A DNA stretch of 64,000 nt, from the NCBI RefSeq assembly GCF_900116535.1, contig NZ_FPAU01000001.1:573687-637686 (forward strand), written 5' to 3'. A program made the position numbers and the translations under genes. Shown piece by piece: positions 20,498 through 30,187 of the stretch (within the stretch, counting starts at the first letter, position 1; each line of letters starts with the position of its first letter). The notes beneath the pieces were generated by a model that saw only the letters and a program-made list of their open reading frames with translations, searched no databases and was not told the origin of the DNA. This DNA is from Kosakonia arachidis (GTDB lineage Bacteria > Pseudomonadota > Gammaproteobacteria > Enterobacterales > Enterobacteriaceae).

Positions 20498-21233
20498 ACG
20501 CGCCGTTGCCGCCGCATTTGGTCGTGCGGCGCAAAGTTACGCCCACCACGACGCATTGCAGCGGATGAGCGCCGATCTGCTGCTGAGGCAACTGGGCGAA
20601 ATTACCCCGGCGAACGTTCTTGATGCCGGTTGTGGCCCCGGTTCCATGAGCCGTTACTGGCGCAGGCTGGGCAGTAACGTGACGTCGCTGGATCTCTCAG
20701 CCACCATGCTGGATGAGGCGCGCCGGCAGCAGAGCGCCGATCGCTATCTACTGGGCGATATCGAAGCGCTGCCGCTGGCGGATGCACAGTTCTCGCTGGT
20801 GTGGAGCAATCTCGCCGTGCAGTGGTGTGATGATTTACGCCTGGCCATCAACGAACTCTGTCGCGTGACGCAACCTGGCGGTCTGCTGGCATTTACTACC
20901 CTCGTGGAAGCGTCGTTGCCGGAATTGAATCAGGCCTGGCGAGCGGTGGATGACCAGCCGCATGCCAATCGCTTTTTATCCCTTTTGACAATCAAACAGG
21001 CTTTAGCGGGCCGGTCGTTACGCAGTGGCGTCGAGAGCATCACCTTGCACTTTGATGACGCCGCCTGCGCGCTGCGATCGCTGAAAGGCATTGGCGCGAC
21101 ACATTTACACGATGGCAGGCAGCAGGGACTGACACGGGGCAAATTGCAACGTCTGCAACTCGGCTGGCCGCAGCAGCAGGGGAAATGTCCTCTGACGTAT
21201 CATCTTTTTTGGGGAGTTATCTCGCGTGAATGA
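20484..21233 (+). CDS. bioC: malonyl-ACP O-methyltransferase BioC
   Basis: Methylates malonyl-ACP so that fatty acid synthesis builds the pimelate moiety of biotin. 249 residues, class I SAM-dependent methyltransferase with motif [16 protein letters not shown] (about residues 46-60), acidic LDLS after beta-2, and [10 protein letters not shown]. The ATG at 20484 lies inside the end of bioF, preceded by GGAGGCG; it gives [16 protein letters not shown], like E. coli [17 protein letters not shown]. The open frame extends 8 codons further but without support. Confidence 0.95.
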   Translation: MAVNKRAVAAAFGRAAQSYAHHDALQRMSADLLLRQLGEITPANVLDAGCGPGSMSRYWRRLGSNVTSLDLSATMLDEARRQQSADRYLLGDIEALPLADAQFSLVWSNLAVQWCDDLRLAINELCRVTQPGGLLAFTTLVEASLPELNQAWRAVDDQPHANRFLSLLTIKQALAGRSLRSGVESITLHFDDAACALRSLKGIGATHLHDGRQQGLTRGKLQRLQLGWPQQQGKCPLTYHLFWGVISRE

Positions 21234-21948
21234 ACGTTATTTTGTTACTGGCACAGATACCGAAGTGGGGAAAACTGTCGCCAGTTGCGCACTGCTACAG
21301 GCGGCAAATCTGCGCGGTTTGCGCAGTGCAGGTTATAAACCGGTTGCATCCGGCAGTGAAATGACGGCGCAGGGGCTGCGTAATAGTGACGCGTTGGCGT
21401 TGCAGCAGCACAGCAGTCTGCCGCTGGATTATAAAACCGTGAATCCTTATACCTTTGCGGAACCGACCTCGCCGCATATTGTTAGCGCTGATCTCGGCGA
21501 ACCGATTGACCTCGCCGTGATGTCTGGCGGTTTACGCACGCTGGAAATGCAAGCTGAGTGGCTGCTGGTGGAAGGGGCGGGGGGTTGGTTTACGCCGCTT
21601 TCCGAAACGTTCACCTATGCGGACTGGGTTATCCAGGAGCAGTTACCGGTGATTCTGGTTGTAGGCGTGAAACTGGGCTGTATCAACCACGCAATACTGA
21701 CCGCGCAGGCGGTACACCAGGCAGGATTAAGACTGGCGGGCTGGATTGCTAACGATGTGGTGGAGCCGGGCGCGCGTCACCGGGAGTATATGGCGACGCT
21801 GCGGCGCGTGATGCAGGCTCCACTGATTGGTGAAATCCCCTGGTTTGCCCACGCGCCCGAAAAAGAAAAAACAGGTCATTTTCTTGATCTCAGCGTATTG
21901 ACTCCCGTGTCATCCAGTGTGACAGCATTTGATCATCCAGCTGTCTGA
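21226..21948 (+). CDS. bioD: dethiobiotin synthetase
   Basis: ATP-dependent carboxylation and ring closure of DAPA to dethiobiotin. P-loop GTDTEVGKT is at residues 9-17, and [12 protein letters not shown] and the KPVASGSE substrate loop are present. Start is the GTG at 21226, with GGGGAG upstream and overlap with the bioC stop. The protein is 240 residues, about 15 longer than E. coli BioD: the extra tail ([16 protein letters not shown]) is encoded by bases that overlap the 3' end of the convergent ATPase gene by 59 bases. Confidence 0.95.
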   Translation: MNERYFVTGTDTEVGKTVASCALLQAANLRGLRSAGYKPVASGSEMTAQGLRNSDALALQQHSSLPLDYKTVNPYTFAEPTSPHIVSADLGEPIDLAVMSGGLRTLEMQAEWLLVEGAGGWFTPLSETFTYADWVIQEQLPVILVVGVKLGCINHAILTAQAVHQAGLRLAGWIANDVVEPGARHREYMATLRRVMQAPLIGEIPWFAHAPEKEKTGHFLDLSVLTPVSSSVTAFDHPAV

Positions 21949-22612
21949 CATCTCCCTGAGCGACGTTGCGCCCCCGGTGCAATAGACAAAAACGGTCGGC
22001 TACCCGGCGAATGAATGAAAGATGCTGCTCGGCCAGTAAAATGGTCATGCCGAATTCCTGATTCAAGCGCACGATCAGGTTGCCCAGTTTATGGATAAAC
22101 GCCTGGCCCAGCCCGCGCGTCGGCTCATCAAGCAGGAGCAATCGCGGGCGTGTGACTAACGCCCGTGCCATCGCCAGTTGCTGTTGGTTATCCTCTGACA
22201 GTTCGGCTCCACGTACCGGGCGCATCGTATACAGCTCCGGGAACAGGTCGTAAATATCGCGTCCCATGACGCTTCCCGGCTCGCCGACAGCACGCATGGC
22301 AATATGCAGATTCTCCTCCACGGTCAATTGTGAAAATATGCGCCGGTCCTGTGGCACATAGCCAATTCCCATCGCGCTGCGGTGTTCCGCCTGAACATTC
22401 AGCAGATCGCACGGCGGTGCGCCGGCTTCCTGCCAAATCATGCTGCCGCTCTCAATGGGTAAATAACCGGAAATGCAATTTATGAGTGTCGTTTTCCCCA
22501 TTCCTGGCATGCCGATGATCGAATTACATACGCCTGGGGTTAAATCAAGATCAACATTCCATAACGTATGCTGATTACCGTAGTACTGGTTTATTGCGCG
22601 TAAGCTCAACAT
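21890..22612 (-). CDS. orphan UrtE/LivF-like ABC transporter ATPase
   Basis: A 240-residue ABC ATPase of the hydrophobic amino acid/urea uptake class. Walker A GMPGMGKTT is at 34-42, Q-loop Gln at 88, Walker B LLLLDE at 158-163 and switch His at 196. The signature motif, normally LSGGQ, reads LSEDN at 138-142, and the D-loop region is RGLGQ instead of the usual EGIQP. No permease or binding protein is next to it. The ATG at 22612 follows GGAGGAGCG; a much longer open frame upstream contains no recognisable domain. It lies between bioD and uvrB, where E. coli K-12 has no gene. Whether it still works as an importer subunit is doubtful. Confidence 0.82.
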   Translation of the reverse strand: MLSLRAINQYYGNQHTLWNVDLDLTPGVCNSIIGMPGMGKTTLINCISGYLPIESGSMIWQEAGAPPCDLLNVQAEHRSAMGIGYVPQDRRIFSQLTVEENLHIAMRAVGEPGSVMGRDIYDLFPELYTMRPVRGAELSEDNQQQLAMARALVTRPRLLLLDEPTRGLGQAFIHKLGNLIVRLNQEFGMTILLAEQHLSFIRRVADRFCLLHRGRNVAQGDVRQLDDQMLSHWMTRESIR

Positions 22613-22943
22613 TGTCCGCTCCTCCTTACGGCTCTGGTGACTATTCCGTATTGCAAAAGGCTTGCCAGAAGCGAAAAAAGGCTTTTTTTTCGGATGAGGC
22701 TGATATCTGTGTCGTTTAACATGCAGGAAAGAGAGAACGCAGGTAAATATCCTGCACTTTGCCAGTGCTACCAGTGTTGGATTGTGGTGCAGCAAAGCGA
22801 CAATTTGTGATAGGTCTCTCATGAGAACGACGTCTGTTTTTAGCTGATAATAAGCAAAAAGAAGTGATAAAAATTTTTTAACGAAGAGCGGTTGGGTCTT
22901 GTTGGGAATTTGTCGGCTGGCGAGGTATACGGGCTGGAGGCAG

Positions 22944-22966
22944 TTATCCACTATTCCTGTGGATAA
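22944..22966. promoter_or_regulatory. pair of inverted DnaA boxes upstream of uvrB
   Basis: TTATCCACT (22944-22952) and, on the other strand, the consensus TTATCCACA (22958-22966) face each other with five bases between. They lie about 400 bases upstream of uvrB; a distal uvrB promoter with a DnaA site is described in E. coli, so a role in uvrB control is plausible. Confidence 0.6.
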
Positions 22967-23267
22967 CCTTGTGTATTAGAGTTAGAAAACGCGCGGCAAG
23001 CGAGAGCGGACGCGGCTTGCGTCTGAATTGGCGCGAAACGCGGCTTTTTGAATTAATTATTATTTATCAGATGGTTATATAAAATCAATGGTTGTAAGAA
23101 AAGTGTCACCGGTTGCCACAAAACTTTCAAGGTGCAACTTGACAATTGTTAAAAAGCAAAGACTCCTGGGGATAACCCTCCAGGGTTAGTGTTTTATCTG
23201 GTCAGGGGGGAAATTTCACGCGGAAACGTATTTTCTTATCGCAGGTAGACGAAATCAGCTAACCTGC

Positions 23268-23287
23268 TACTGTTTTTCCATCCAGTA
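23268..23287 (+). promoter_or_regulatory. LexA box of uvrB
   Basis: TACTGTTTTTCCATCCAGTA: CTG, ten bases, CAG, with the TA flanks of the SOS consensus. It is 77 bases before the uvrB start, as expected for the SOS-inducible promoter. The rest of the 22613-23363 interval contains the DnaA boxes and AT-rich sequence; no gene is visible. Confidence 0.87.
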
Positions 23288-23363
23288 TTATTTATTGGCA
23301 AAAGTGAACAGGGTGAGTAAAATATGTTACCTGCCCGCCCATTCCTTCACCAGGTAGCCGTTG

Positions 23364-25385
23364 ATGAGTAAACCGTTCAAACTGAATTCCGCTTTTCGCC
23401 CCTCCGGTGACCAGCCTGAGGCGATTCGTCGGCTTAAGGAAGGTCTGGAAGACGGCCTCGCGCACCAGACGCTGCTGGGGGTTACTGGATCGGGTAAGAC
23501 CTTTACTATCGCCAATGTTATTGCCGATCTGCAACGCCCTACGATGGTGCTGGCACCGAACAAAACGCTGGCGGCGCAGCTATATGGCGAAATGAAGGAG
23601 TTCTTCCCGGAAAACGCGGTAGAGTATTTCGTCTCCTACTATGACTATTACCAGCCAGAAGCCTATGTGCCCAGTTCCGACACCTTTATTGAAAAAGATG
23701 CGTCGGTGAATGAACATATCGAGCAGATGCGTCTGTCAGCGACGAAGGCGCTGCTGGAACGGCGGGATGTGGTGGTCGTGGCGTCCGTTTCAGCCATCTA
23801 TGGTTTGGGCGATCCGGATCTCTATCTGAAGATGATGCTCCATCTGACTAACGGCATGATTATCGACCAACGTTCGATTCTGCGTCGGCTGGCAGAGCTT
23901 CAGTATACCCGCAATGATCAGGCTTTCCAGCGCGGGACGTTCCGCGTGCGTGGGGAAGTGATCGATATCTTCCCGGCGGAATCGGATGACCTGGCACTGC
24001 GCGTGGAGTTGTTCGACGAAGAAGTGGAGCGTCTGTCGCTGTTTGACCCGCTCACCGGGCATCAGGAATCGATCGTTCAACGCTTCACCATCTACCCAAA
24101 AACGCACTATGTGACGCCACGAGAGCGTATCGTGCAGGCGATGGAAGAGATCAAAGATGAACTGGCGGAACGGCGCAAAACGTTGCTGGCGAACAATAAG
24201 CTGCTGGAAGAGCAGCGCCTCAGCCAGCGCACACAGTTCGATCTGGAGATGATGAACGAGCTGGGCTATTGCTCCGGTATTGAAAACTACTCGCGCTATC
24301 TCTCCGGGCGTGGCCCCGGCGAGCCGCCGCCGACACTGTTTGATTACCTGCCGCCCGATGGTTTGCTGGTGATTGACGAATCCCACGTCACCATCCCGCA
24401 GATCGGTGGGATGTTCCGCGGCGACCGCGCGCGTAAAGAGACGCTGGTGGAGTACGGTTTCCGTCTGCCGTCGGCGCTGGATAACCGTCCGTTGAAATTT
24501 GAAGAGTTTGAGGCGTTGGCACCGCAGTCTATCTATGTTTCGGCAACGCCGGGCAATTACGAGCTGGAGAAATCCGGCGATGAAGTGATTGACCAGGTAG
24601 TACGTCCGACAGGTTTGCTGGATCCCATCATCGAAGTACGTCCGGTGGCTACACAGGTTGATGATCTGTTGTCGGAAATCCGCATCCGCGCGGCCATCAA
24701 CGAGCGCGTGCTGGTGACGACGTTGACCAAGCGTATGGCGGAAGATCTCACCGAATATCTGGAAGAACACGGTGAGCGGGTGCGCTATCTGCACTCCGAT
24801 ATTGATACAGTTGAACGTATGGAAATTATCCGCGACCTGCGTCTCGGCGAGTTTGATGTGCTGGTGGGCATTAACCTGCTGCGCGAAGGGTTGGACATGC
24901 CTGAGGTGTCGCTGGTGGCGATCCTGGATGCGGACAAAGAGGGATTCCTGCGTTCGGAGCGTTCACTGATTCAGACCATTGGCCGCGCAGCGCGTAACAT
25001 CAACGGGAAAGCGATTCTGTATGGCGATAAGATCACGCCATCAATGGCGAAAGCCATCAGTGAAACCGAACGCCGCCGCGAAAAACAGCATCTCTACAAC
25101 GAAGAGCACGGTATCACGCCGCAGGGTCTGAACAAGAAGGTGGTGGATATTCTGGCGCTGGGCGAAGGACTGGCGAAAACGCGTGCGAAAGGGCGTGGCA
25201 AAACCCGCACCCCGGCTCAGGTGGAAGCGGCAGAACTGGCGTTGACACCAAAAGCGCTGCAACAGAAAATCCACGAACTGGAAGGGCTGATGATGCAGCA
25301 TGCGCAGAATCTGGAATTCGAAGAGGCGGCGCAGGTGCGCGATCAACTTCACCAACTACGTGAACTGTTTATTGCTGCATCTTAA
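23364..25385 (+). CDS. uvrB: excinuclease ABC subunit B
   Basis: Damage-verification helicase subunit of nucleotide excision repair, working with UvrA and UvrC. 673 residues as in E. coli. Walker A GVTGSGKT near residues 39-46, the DNA-clamping beta-hairpin [21 protein letters not shown] (about 92-112), DEAD-like VIDESHV, helicase motif [11 protein letters not shown], and a C-terminal UVR domain (last ~40 residues) that binds UvrC. ATG at 23364 gives MSKPFKLNS; a TTG one codon ahead is not preferred. The region around the stop codon is also part of a PmrA-box-like repeat. Confidence 0.98.
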   Translation: MSKPFKLNSAFRPSGDQPEAIRRLKEGLEDGLAHQTLLGVTGSGKTFTIANVIADLQRPTMVLAPNKTLAAQLYGEMKEFFPENAVEYFVSYYDYYQPEAYVPSSDTFIEKDASVNEHIEQMRLSATKALLERRDVVVVASVSAIYGLGDPDLYLKMMLHLTNGMIIDQRSILRRLAELQYTRNDQAFQRGTFRVRGEVIDIFPAESDDLALRVELFDEEVERLSLFDPLTGHQESIVQRFTIYPKTHYVTPRERIVQAMEEIKDELAERRKTLLANNKLLEEQRLSQRTQFDLEMMNELGYCSGIENYSRYLSGRGPGEPPPTLFDYLPPDGLLVIDESHVTIPQIGGMFRGDRARKETLVEYGFRLPSALDNRPLKFEEFEALAPQSIYVSATPGNYELEKSGDEVIDQVVRPTGLLDPIIEVRPVATQVDDLLSEIRIRAAINERVLVTTLTKRMAEDLTEYLEEHGERVRYLHSDIDTVERMEIIRDLRLGEFDVLVGINLLREGLDMPEVSLVAILDADKEGFLRSERSLIQTIGRAARNINGKAILYGDKITPSMAKAISETERRREKQHLYNEEHGITPQGLNKKVVDILALGEGLAKTRAKGRGKTRTPAQVEAAELALTPKALQQKIHELEGLMMQHAQNLEFEEAAQVRDQLHQLRELFIAAS

Positions 25386-25397
25386 TGTTTGCTTAAC
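25381..25397 (+). promoter_or_regulatory. PmrA (BasR)-box-like direct repeat before the 30-codon gene
   Basis: CTTAAT-GTTTG-CTTAAC: two hexamers with a five-base spacer, close to the PmrA/BasR consensus (C/T)TTAA(G/T)-N5-(C/T)TTAA(G/T), one base off. It straddles the uvrB stop and ends 42 bases before the ATG of the small membrane-protein gene, the usual place for a PmrA-activated promoter. Confidence 0.6.
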
Positions 25398-25439
25398 CTG
25401 TTCATGGCACAGTACTTCGCTATTTTGGAGGGCTGTGTC

Positions 25440-25532
25440 ATGCAGAAGTTTAACGTTCGTGAATTTTTAGCCGTCGCCTTCGCACTGGCGTTAGTGATCG
25501 GTTTCGCTCATCTTTGGGTCTTGAGTTACTGA
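25440..25532 (+). CDS. 30-residue single-pass membrane peptide, PmrR-like candidate
   Basis: ATG at 25440 with GGAGG eight bases upstream; the product begins MQKFNVREFLAVAFALALV and ends FAHLWVLSY. A basic/polar N-terminus is followed by one hydrophobic helix (about residues 9-27), so it should sit in the inner membrane. Size, layout and several residues (E, F, L, V, W and the final Y) resemble, from memory, PmrR, the PmrA-induced peptide that inhibits LpxT in Salmonella. A PmrA-box-like repeat precedes it and the PmrAB operon is next door. Its end overlaps the convergent basS gene by 42 bases. Identity as PmrR is an inference; that it is a real gene is supported by ribosome site and promoter motif. 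Confidence 0.62.
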   Translation: MQKFNVREFLAVAFALALVIGFAHLWVLSY

Positions 25533-26618
25533 TGGCAAATGGTAGGCAGCCGGAAGAAATTTAACCCACGCCCGCACCCCGGATTGCGTCAGGCGGTTGT
25601 GCAAAAAGAACTGCGCGTCATGAAGCTGTGCGATGCGCGATACGATGCTTAACCCCAACCCAGTTCCACCGTAACGGCTGTCCATGCGGACAAACGCTTT
25701 GCTCAGTTCTCCGCTGCAGCTCTCATCAATCCCCGGACCTTCATCCTCTACGGCCAGCACTGGCGTAGCAGCCTGCTCGATGCGTATCGTAATGACTGAA
25801 CCTTTCGGACTGTAGCGGTATGCGTTTTCCACCAGATTTCTCACCAGCAGCCTTAACAGCGTGGCATCGCCGGGGACGGCAATATCAGCGTCAACTTCCG
25901 GTACCGACAGCGTTTGCTGGCGGCCAGCGAGCATGGTTTCCAGCTCGCTGCGAATGGGCATCACCACGTCGGTCATCAGCTGTACCTGCTGGTAACTGCC
26001 TGCCGAAAAAGATTGCCCGACACGGGCAAGCAGCAGCAACTGGGCGATGTTTTCCGTCATTTGTTCGATCCGCTGTACCAGTGGATCCACGTTGATGTTG
26101 CTGGTTTTTGCCATCAGTTCCAGGTGTAACCGCAACCCGGCCAGCGGCGTGCGTAGCTCATGCGCCACATCTGCTGTAAATAATCGCTCCCGATCCAGCG
26201 TGAGCGTCAGCCGTGAAACGAGGTTGTTAATCGATGTCGTAACTGCTTCCACTTCGCTGACGCTGTTGTTTAACGTAATCGGTTGCAGGTTGTTCGGCGT
26301 ACGTTTATTCAGCTCTTCCTGTAACTCCAGCAACGGGCGGGTAATGGCTTTGACCGCCTGCATGCAAAGCAGTAACGCCAGCCCGATAATCAGCAGGCTT
26401 GGCACCAGCAGGCTGGCGACCGCTTCGCGGACTTCATGTTCAACATGTTTACGGTTGTGATGGTTGTGGAGCGCTGCTTGCACCAGCAATTGGATCTGCT
26501 CTTCACTTTCATGCCACAGCCAGAACACACTGACCAACTGACAAAACACCAGGATCCCGCCGATAGTCAACAGCAGACGGCGGCGCATGCTCCAGTGGCT
26601 GAAATTGAAAAACGCCAT
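25491..26618 (-). CDS. basS: sensor histidine kinase BasS/PmrB
   Basis: Inner-membrane sensor of ferric iron, mild acid and aluminium that phosphorylates BasR. 375 residues: TM1 (about 16-34), a short periplasmic loop with two ExxE metal motifs (Glu37-Glu40 and Glu62-Glu65), TM2 (about 68-88), HAMP, H-box VAHELRTP with His153, and the ATPase region NLVENAYRYSP, VEDEGPGI, GGTGLGLSIV. About 12 residues longer at the C-terminus than E. coli BasS. It starts three bases after basR and is the last gene of eptA-basR-basS. Confidence 0.93.
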   Translation of the reverse strand: MAFFNFSHWSMRRRLLLTIGGILVFCQLVSVFWLWHESEEQIQLLVQAALHNHHNRKHVEHEVREAVASLLVPSLLIIGLALLLCMQAVKAITRPLLELQEELNKRTPNNLQPITLNNSVSEVEAVTTSINNLVSRLTLTLDRERLFTADVAHELRTPLAGLRLHLELMAKTSNINVDPLVQRIEQMTENIAQLLLLARVGQSFSAGSYQQVQLMTDVVMPIRSELETMLAGRQQTLSVPEVDADIAVPGDATLLRLLVRNLVENAYRYSPKGSVITIRIEQAATPVLAVEDEGPGIDESCSGELSKAFVRMDSRYGGTGLGLSIVSRIAQLHDAQFFLHNRLTQSGVRAWVKFLPAAYHLPSVTQDPKMSETDH

Positions 26619-26621
26619 TGA

Positions 26622-27293
26622 TTACTCCCGGTGTTGCGGCTGAACCAGCATGTAGCCAAACCCGCGGACAGTACGGATGCGTGACTTACCGATTTTGTCG
26701 CGCAGATTATGAATATGTACTTCCAGCGTATTGGTCGAGGGCTCGTTGTCCCAGTTGTAGATATCGTTATAGAGAATTTCCCGATGCACCGGGCTGTCAG
26801 CTTTAAGCATCAGGCGCGAAAGTAGGGCGTACTCTTTCGGCGTCAGATCCAGCAACTGGTTGTCCAGCCACGCCTGGCGGCGGGTGACATTTAGCGTCAG
26901 ATTACCGTGGGTGATTTCATTATCACCCTCATTATGACGACGGCGCAGCAGCGCGCGGATACGGGCATTCAGCTCATCCAGTGCGAAGGGTTTGATCAGG
27001 TAGTCGTCCGCGCCGGTATCCAATCCGGCGACGCGATCTTCCAGCGTATCGCGTGCGGTGAGAATCAGCACCGGCTGGGTGTATTTTTCTCGACGCAAAC
27101 GGGCGAGTAAATGTAGTCCGTCTTCATCGGGCAGACCAAGATCGAGCACGATCAGGCTGTAATGGCCGTTCGCCAGACACAACACCGCTTCGTGCGCGGT
27201 GGATACGCCATCACAGGCGTATCCCTCGCTTTGCATCGCCAGAATCAACCCCTGCAGCAGCAGGGCATCGTCTTCAACCACCAGAATCTTCAT
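26622..27293 (-). CDS. basR: response regulator BasR/PmrA
   Basis: OmpR-family regulator of lipid A modification genes. 223 residues: receiver domain with acidic pair VEDD (residues 7-10), phospho-acceptor Asp51 ([11 protein letters not shown]) and Lys in LIKPFA; winged-helix DNA-binding domain with [32 protein letters not shown] near identical in character to E. coli BasR. The ATG at 27293 overlaps the eptA stop (ATGA), so the three genes are coupled. Confidence 0.95.
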   Translation of the reverse strand: MKILVVEDDALLLQGLILAMQSEGYACDGVSTAHEAVLCLANGHYSLIVLDLGLPDEDGLHLLARLRREKYTQPVLILTARDTLEDRVAGLDTGADDYLIKPFALDELNARIRALLRRRHNEGDNEITHGNLTLNVTRRQAWLDNQLLDLTPKEYALLSRLMLKADSPVHREILYNDIYNWDNEPSTNTLEVHIHNLRDKIGKSRIRTVRGFGYMLVQPQHRE

Positions 27294-28927
27294 TTCGCCA
27301 GCTCCCGGCACGACGCTAAAATATCGTCTTCAGCACGGTACTCTTTCGTGCTGACCCCCAGTATACCCAACATTGTCGGGAAGAGGTTGTCCTGCGAAAC
27401 CGCCTTCTCCCGCGCATTTTTTTGCAGACACTGGTTATTCACGCCGTAGCGTTTTTGGTAGTCATCGGACAACCAGATCAGCATCGGAATATGTTTTTGT
27501 GTCTCCGGTGCGATGGAATAAGGCAGGCCGTGCAAATAGACGCCATTTTCACCCAGTGATTCACCATGATCGGAGAGATAAACCAGGCTGGTGGTAAATC
27601 TGTCTTGTTTGGATTGCAATAATTTAATCGCTTTATCAACGATATAGTCGATATACAAAATGGTATTATCGTAGGTATTTACCAGTTGCTGCTGTGAGCA
27701 ACTCTGAATTTCGTTGGTATCACAGGTCGGCGTAAATTTGCGGAACTGCGCCGGATAACGGTTGTAGTAAGTCGGCCCGTGGCTACCAATGGTATGTAAA
27801 ACGATAATGCCGTCGCCCTGTAATTTGTCGATATAGCTGGCAAGATCGTGGAATAGGATCTCATCCTGGCATTCGCCGTCAATGCAATATTCCGGCAGGT
27901 TTAATTGCGTCACATCCTGGTGCGGTACGCGATCGCAGGCACCTTTACAACCGCCATCATTCTCATTCCACAAAACCTGAATACCGGCGCGTTGGATAAT
28001 ATCCAGCAGCCCTTCCTGATGGTGGGCAAGCTGATCGTCGTAATGTTCCCGCGTCATCCCCGAAAACATGCATGGGACCGAGACAGCAGTAGCGGTACCG
28101 CAGGATGTCGCGTTCGGAAAGTAAATAACATTATCCTGCTTTAATAGCGGGTTAGTTTCGCGTTCATAACCACCAAGTGAGAAATTTGCCGCGCGGGACG
28201 TTTCACCCACGACCAGTATGGTCAGGTTCTTACGCGGACCATTTTTCATTTCCGGGCGTTGCCGGGCATCTTCGCCAATAGATACCAGCGGCAAATTATC
28301 CATACGATTATGGGAATACCAGGACAGCGACGCCACAATGGAGTTGGACGGACTGAGGGATTTCACCAGCTCTTTATTGTTGCGGAACAGCGAGGCGTAA
28401 TCTTTATAAAACAGCAGCGCCACAAGTACGATAAGCAGCGCAGAAATAACGATACTGGCAGCGCGATACGCGATGCTGTGCAGCGCTGACTGCGCAGGTT
28501 TAATTTTAATCAGCCATGCAATGAGTACCGGCACAATGGCCGTCAGTAAAATCGTCAACACCATTTTTGTCGACATCAGAGCGAAACTTTCCGCAGCAGT
28601 GGTGTCGAGAATATTGGTGATCATCGAGCGGTCGATGACGATACCAAAGGCCGAAATGAAATATTGCGCTGCCGCACTGACCAGCACAAACAGCGTGATC
28701 ACCGGGCGTTCAAGGAAGAAGAATGACGCCAGCGACAGCACGATATTGATCACGCTGAACGCGACCAGCGGCATTGACAGAAACACCAGCCAGTTATGCA
28801 GCGAGTTCACCGGTAATAGCGTAAAAGCCTGATGGTAGAAAACGATATTCAGCGCCAGCGCTATATAGAGCGCAAACAGAATAATAAATTGAAGACGGCT
28901 TAACGTCGGTCGACGAAGGTGAAGCAT
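27290..28927 (-). CDS. eptA: lipid A phosphoethanolamine transferase EptA (PmrC)
   Basis: Inner-membrane enzyme that adds phosphoethanolamine to lipid A phosphates in the periplasm, lowering binding of polymyxin and cationic peptides. 545 residues: five N-terminal membrane helices (to about residue 175), then a sulfatase-like periplasmic domain with metal ligand Glu242 (VVGETSR), nucleophile Thr280 in [14 protein letters not shown], and [13 protein letters not shown]. Cys pairs that form disulfides in EptA are present. Start [10 protein letters not shown]; a TTG further upstream is unlikely. First gene of eptA-basR-basS, with a PmrA box upstream; in E. coli this operon is at about minute 93, not here. 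Confidence 0.95.
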   Translation of the reverse strand: MLHLRRPTLSRLQFIILFALYIALALNIVFYHQAFTLLPVNSLHNWLVFLSMPLVAFSVINIVLSLASFFFLERPVITLFVLVSAAAQYFISAFGIVIDRSMITNILDTTAAESFALMSTKMVLTILLTAIVPVLIAWLIKIKPAQSALHSIAYRAASIVISALLIVLVALLFYKDYASLFRNNKELVKSLSPSNSIVASLSWYSHNRMDNLPLVSIGEDARQRPEMKNGPRKNLTILVVGETSRAANFSLGGYERETNPLLKQDNVIYFPNATSCGTATAVSVPCMFSGMTREHYDDQLAHHQEGLLDIIQRAGIQVLWNENDGGCKGACDRVPHQDVTQLNLPEYCIDGECQDEILFHDLASYIDKLQGDGIIVLHTIGSHGPTYYNRYPAQFRKFTPTCDTNEIQSCSQQQLVNTYDNTILYIDYIVDKAIKLLQSKQDRFTTSLVYLSDHGESLGENGVYLHGLPYSIAPETQKHIPMLIWLSDDYQKRYGVNNQCLQKNAREKAVSQDNLFPTMLGILGVSTKEYRAEDDILASCRELAK

Positions 28928-28978
28928 ACGTATTTTCAAGTCCAGCAAACGAAAGAGGCGCTATGCTGACAGGCCTTT

Positions 28979-28995
28979 TTTAAGACAACCTTAAG
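28979..28995 (-). promoter_or_regulatory. PmrA (BasR) box upstream of eptA
   Basis: On the minus strand CTTAAG-GTTGT-CTTAAA, two hexamers with five-base spacer, preceded two bases earlier by a further CTTAAT (28998-29003). It is about 50 bases upstream of the eptA start and fits autoregulation of the operon by its own BasR. Confidence 0.75.
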
Positions 28996-29038
28996 AAATT
29001 AAGCAATCCAGCGGCGAGCAAAAATGGCCACCGAAAAG

Positions 29039-29947
29039 CTACCCCAATTGCTGAACCGCCTTTTCCAGCGCGGCTCGCAGCAGATGACGATCGTGGCGAT
29101 AGGGAATATCGCCGGCTTCCAGTACTTCCTGAATAATTAATCTTTCAGTGACGGCGCTGACATTCACTTTCGGCCCGACCACCACGGCATCGATTATCTT
29201 TCTGCCGACATATTGTTCCATAATGGCCAGCTTATCGGCGAGCGACAGGCTGGCAGCGGCGGGGCTGAGTTCTTTGCCCAGATTGCTGATAAACACAACA
29301 GGCGCTGGCGTGCGGCGCAGCGCCTGCGCTAACTCTTCCAGCAGCAACAGCGGCAGCAGACTGGTGTAAAAGCTGCCGGGGCCGATGAGAATCAAATCCG
29401 CTTCGGCAATCGCCTGTATTGCTTCCCGGGTGGCGGATACCCTGGGAAACAAGAGTAATTCCTGAATGGGCGCATGGAGTTGGTCGATATTCACCTCACC
29501 ATATACCTGATGTCCTTCACTGTCGGTGGCCATTAAATCGACGGGCTGTTCCGACATGGGAATTAAAAAAGCATCCACTTTTAATAAATTACGAATTAAA
29601 TTGATGGCCTCCAAAGGCCGCACGCTCAGGTGATCTAACGCTTTTAACATCAGATTTCCGAGGTTATGCCCGGAAAGTTCACCATTGCCGCTAAAACGGT
29701 ACTCGAACATCGCCGAGGCGACGCTCGGCTCGGCGATTAATTGGTTCAAACAGTTGCGCATATCGCCCCAGGCAATGCCGCCTTCTGAGCGGCGAATTCG
29801 CCCGGTAGAACCACCATTATCGGTAGTGGTTACAATGCCGGTAAGACGCGATCCCAGCGACGCAAGCGAAGACATCACTCGCCCCAGACCATGCCCGCCG
29901 CCGAGTGCGACAACACGATCCAGATCTGCCAGTGTGCGATTACGCAT
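29039..29947 (-). CDS. ybhK: YvcK/YbhK family protein (CofD-like)
   Basis: A 302-residue cytoplasmic protein of the CofD/YvcK family, same length as E. coli YbhK. The Rossmann-like N-terminus reads [17 protein letters not shown], followed by [14 protein letters not shown] and [15 protein letters not shown]. Homologues bind UDP-GlcNAc-type sugar nucleotides and influence cell-wall/central metabolism in Bacillus; activity in enterobacteria is unknown. It is divergent from moaA. Confidence 0.92.
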   Translation of the reverse strand: MRNRTLADLDRVVALGGGHGLGRVMSSLASLGSRLTGIVTTTDNGGSTGRIRRSEGGIAWGDMRNCLNQLIAEPSVASAMFEYRFSGNGELSGHNLGNLMLKALDHLSVRPLEAINLIRNLLKVDAFLIPMSEQPVDLMATDSEGHQVYGEVNIDQLHAPIQELLLFPRVSATREAIQAIAEADLILIGPGSFYTSLLPLLLLEELAQALRRTPAPVVFISNLGKELSPAAASLSLADKLAIMEQYVGRKIIDAVVVGPKVNVSAVTERLIIQEVLEAGDIPYRHDRHLLRAALEKAVQQLG

Positions 29948-30087
29948 AATGATTCCTTAGTAAGATTTACCGCGTTACGTTAGCCTAAATACCACCAAAA
30001 GACGATGCTTCGCTGAGTGGAAAATGATACACATCAATGCAAAAACGCTATTTTCTCGTATTCTGTAACGAAAGTGCGCGATCATTC

Positions 30088-30111
30088 CGCTATATATGAA
30101 TATATATAGCG
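30088..30111 (+). promoter_or_regulatory. ModE site upstream of moaA
   Basis: Perfect inverted repeat CGCTATATAT (30088-30097) / ATATATAGCG (30102-30111) with a four-base spacer. ModE-molybdate is known to activate moaA in E. coli through such a site; it lies about 100 bases ahead of the riboswitch. Confidence 0.78.
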
Positions 30112-30187
30112 ATATACATGATGGCGAAAAACGTTCTCCCGCGCTACTATCGGCATAAGCAATTTTAGCGTTACGGACAAAACATAC

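Noticed and set aside
22613-22951. N-terminal extension of the UrtE-like ATPase (353 residues in total)
   Set aside because: The extra 113 residues show no domain, and a strong ribosome site precedes the internal ATG at 22612.
23160-23185. Hairpin GGGGATAACCCTCCAGGGTTA upstream of uvrB as terminator
   Set aside because: Imperfect stem and no T run; no gene ends nearby on that strand.
23790-24794. 334-codon open frame on the minus strand
   Set aside because: Antisense to uvrB; His/Gln/Arg-rich shadow of the real reading frame.
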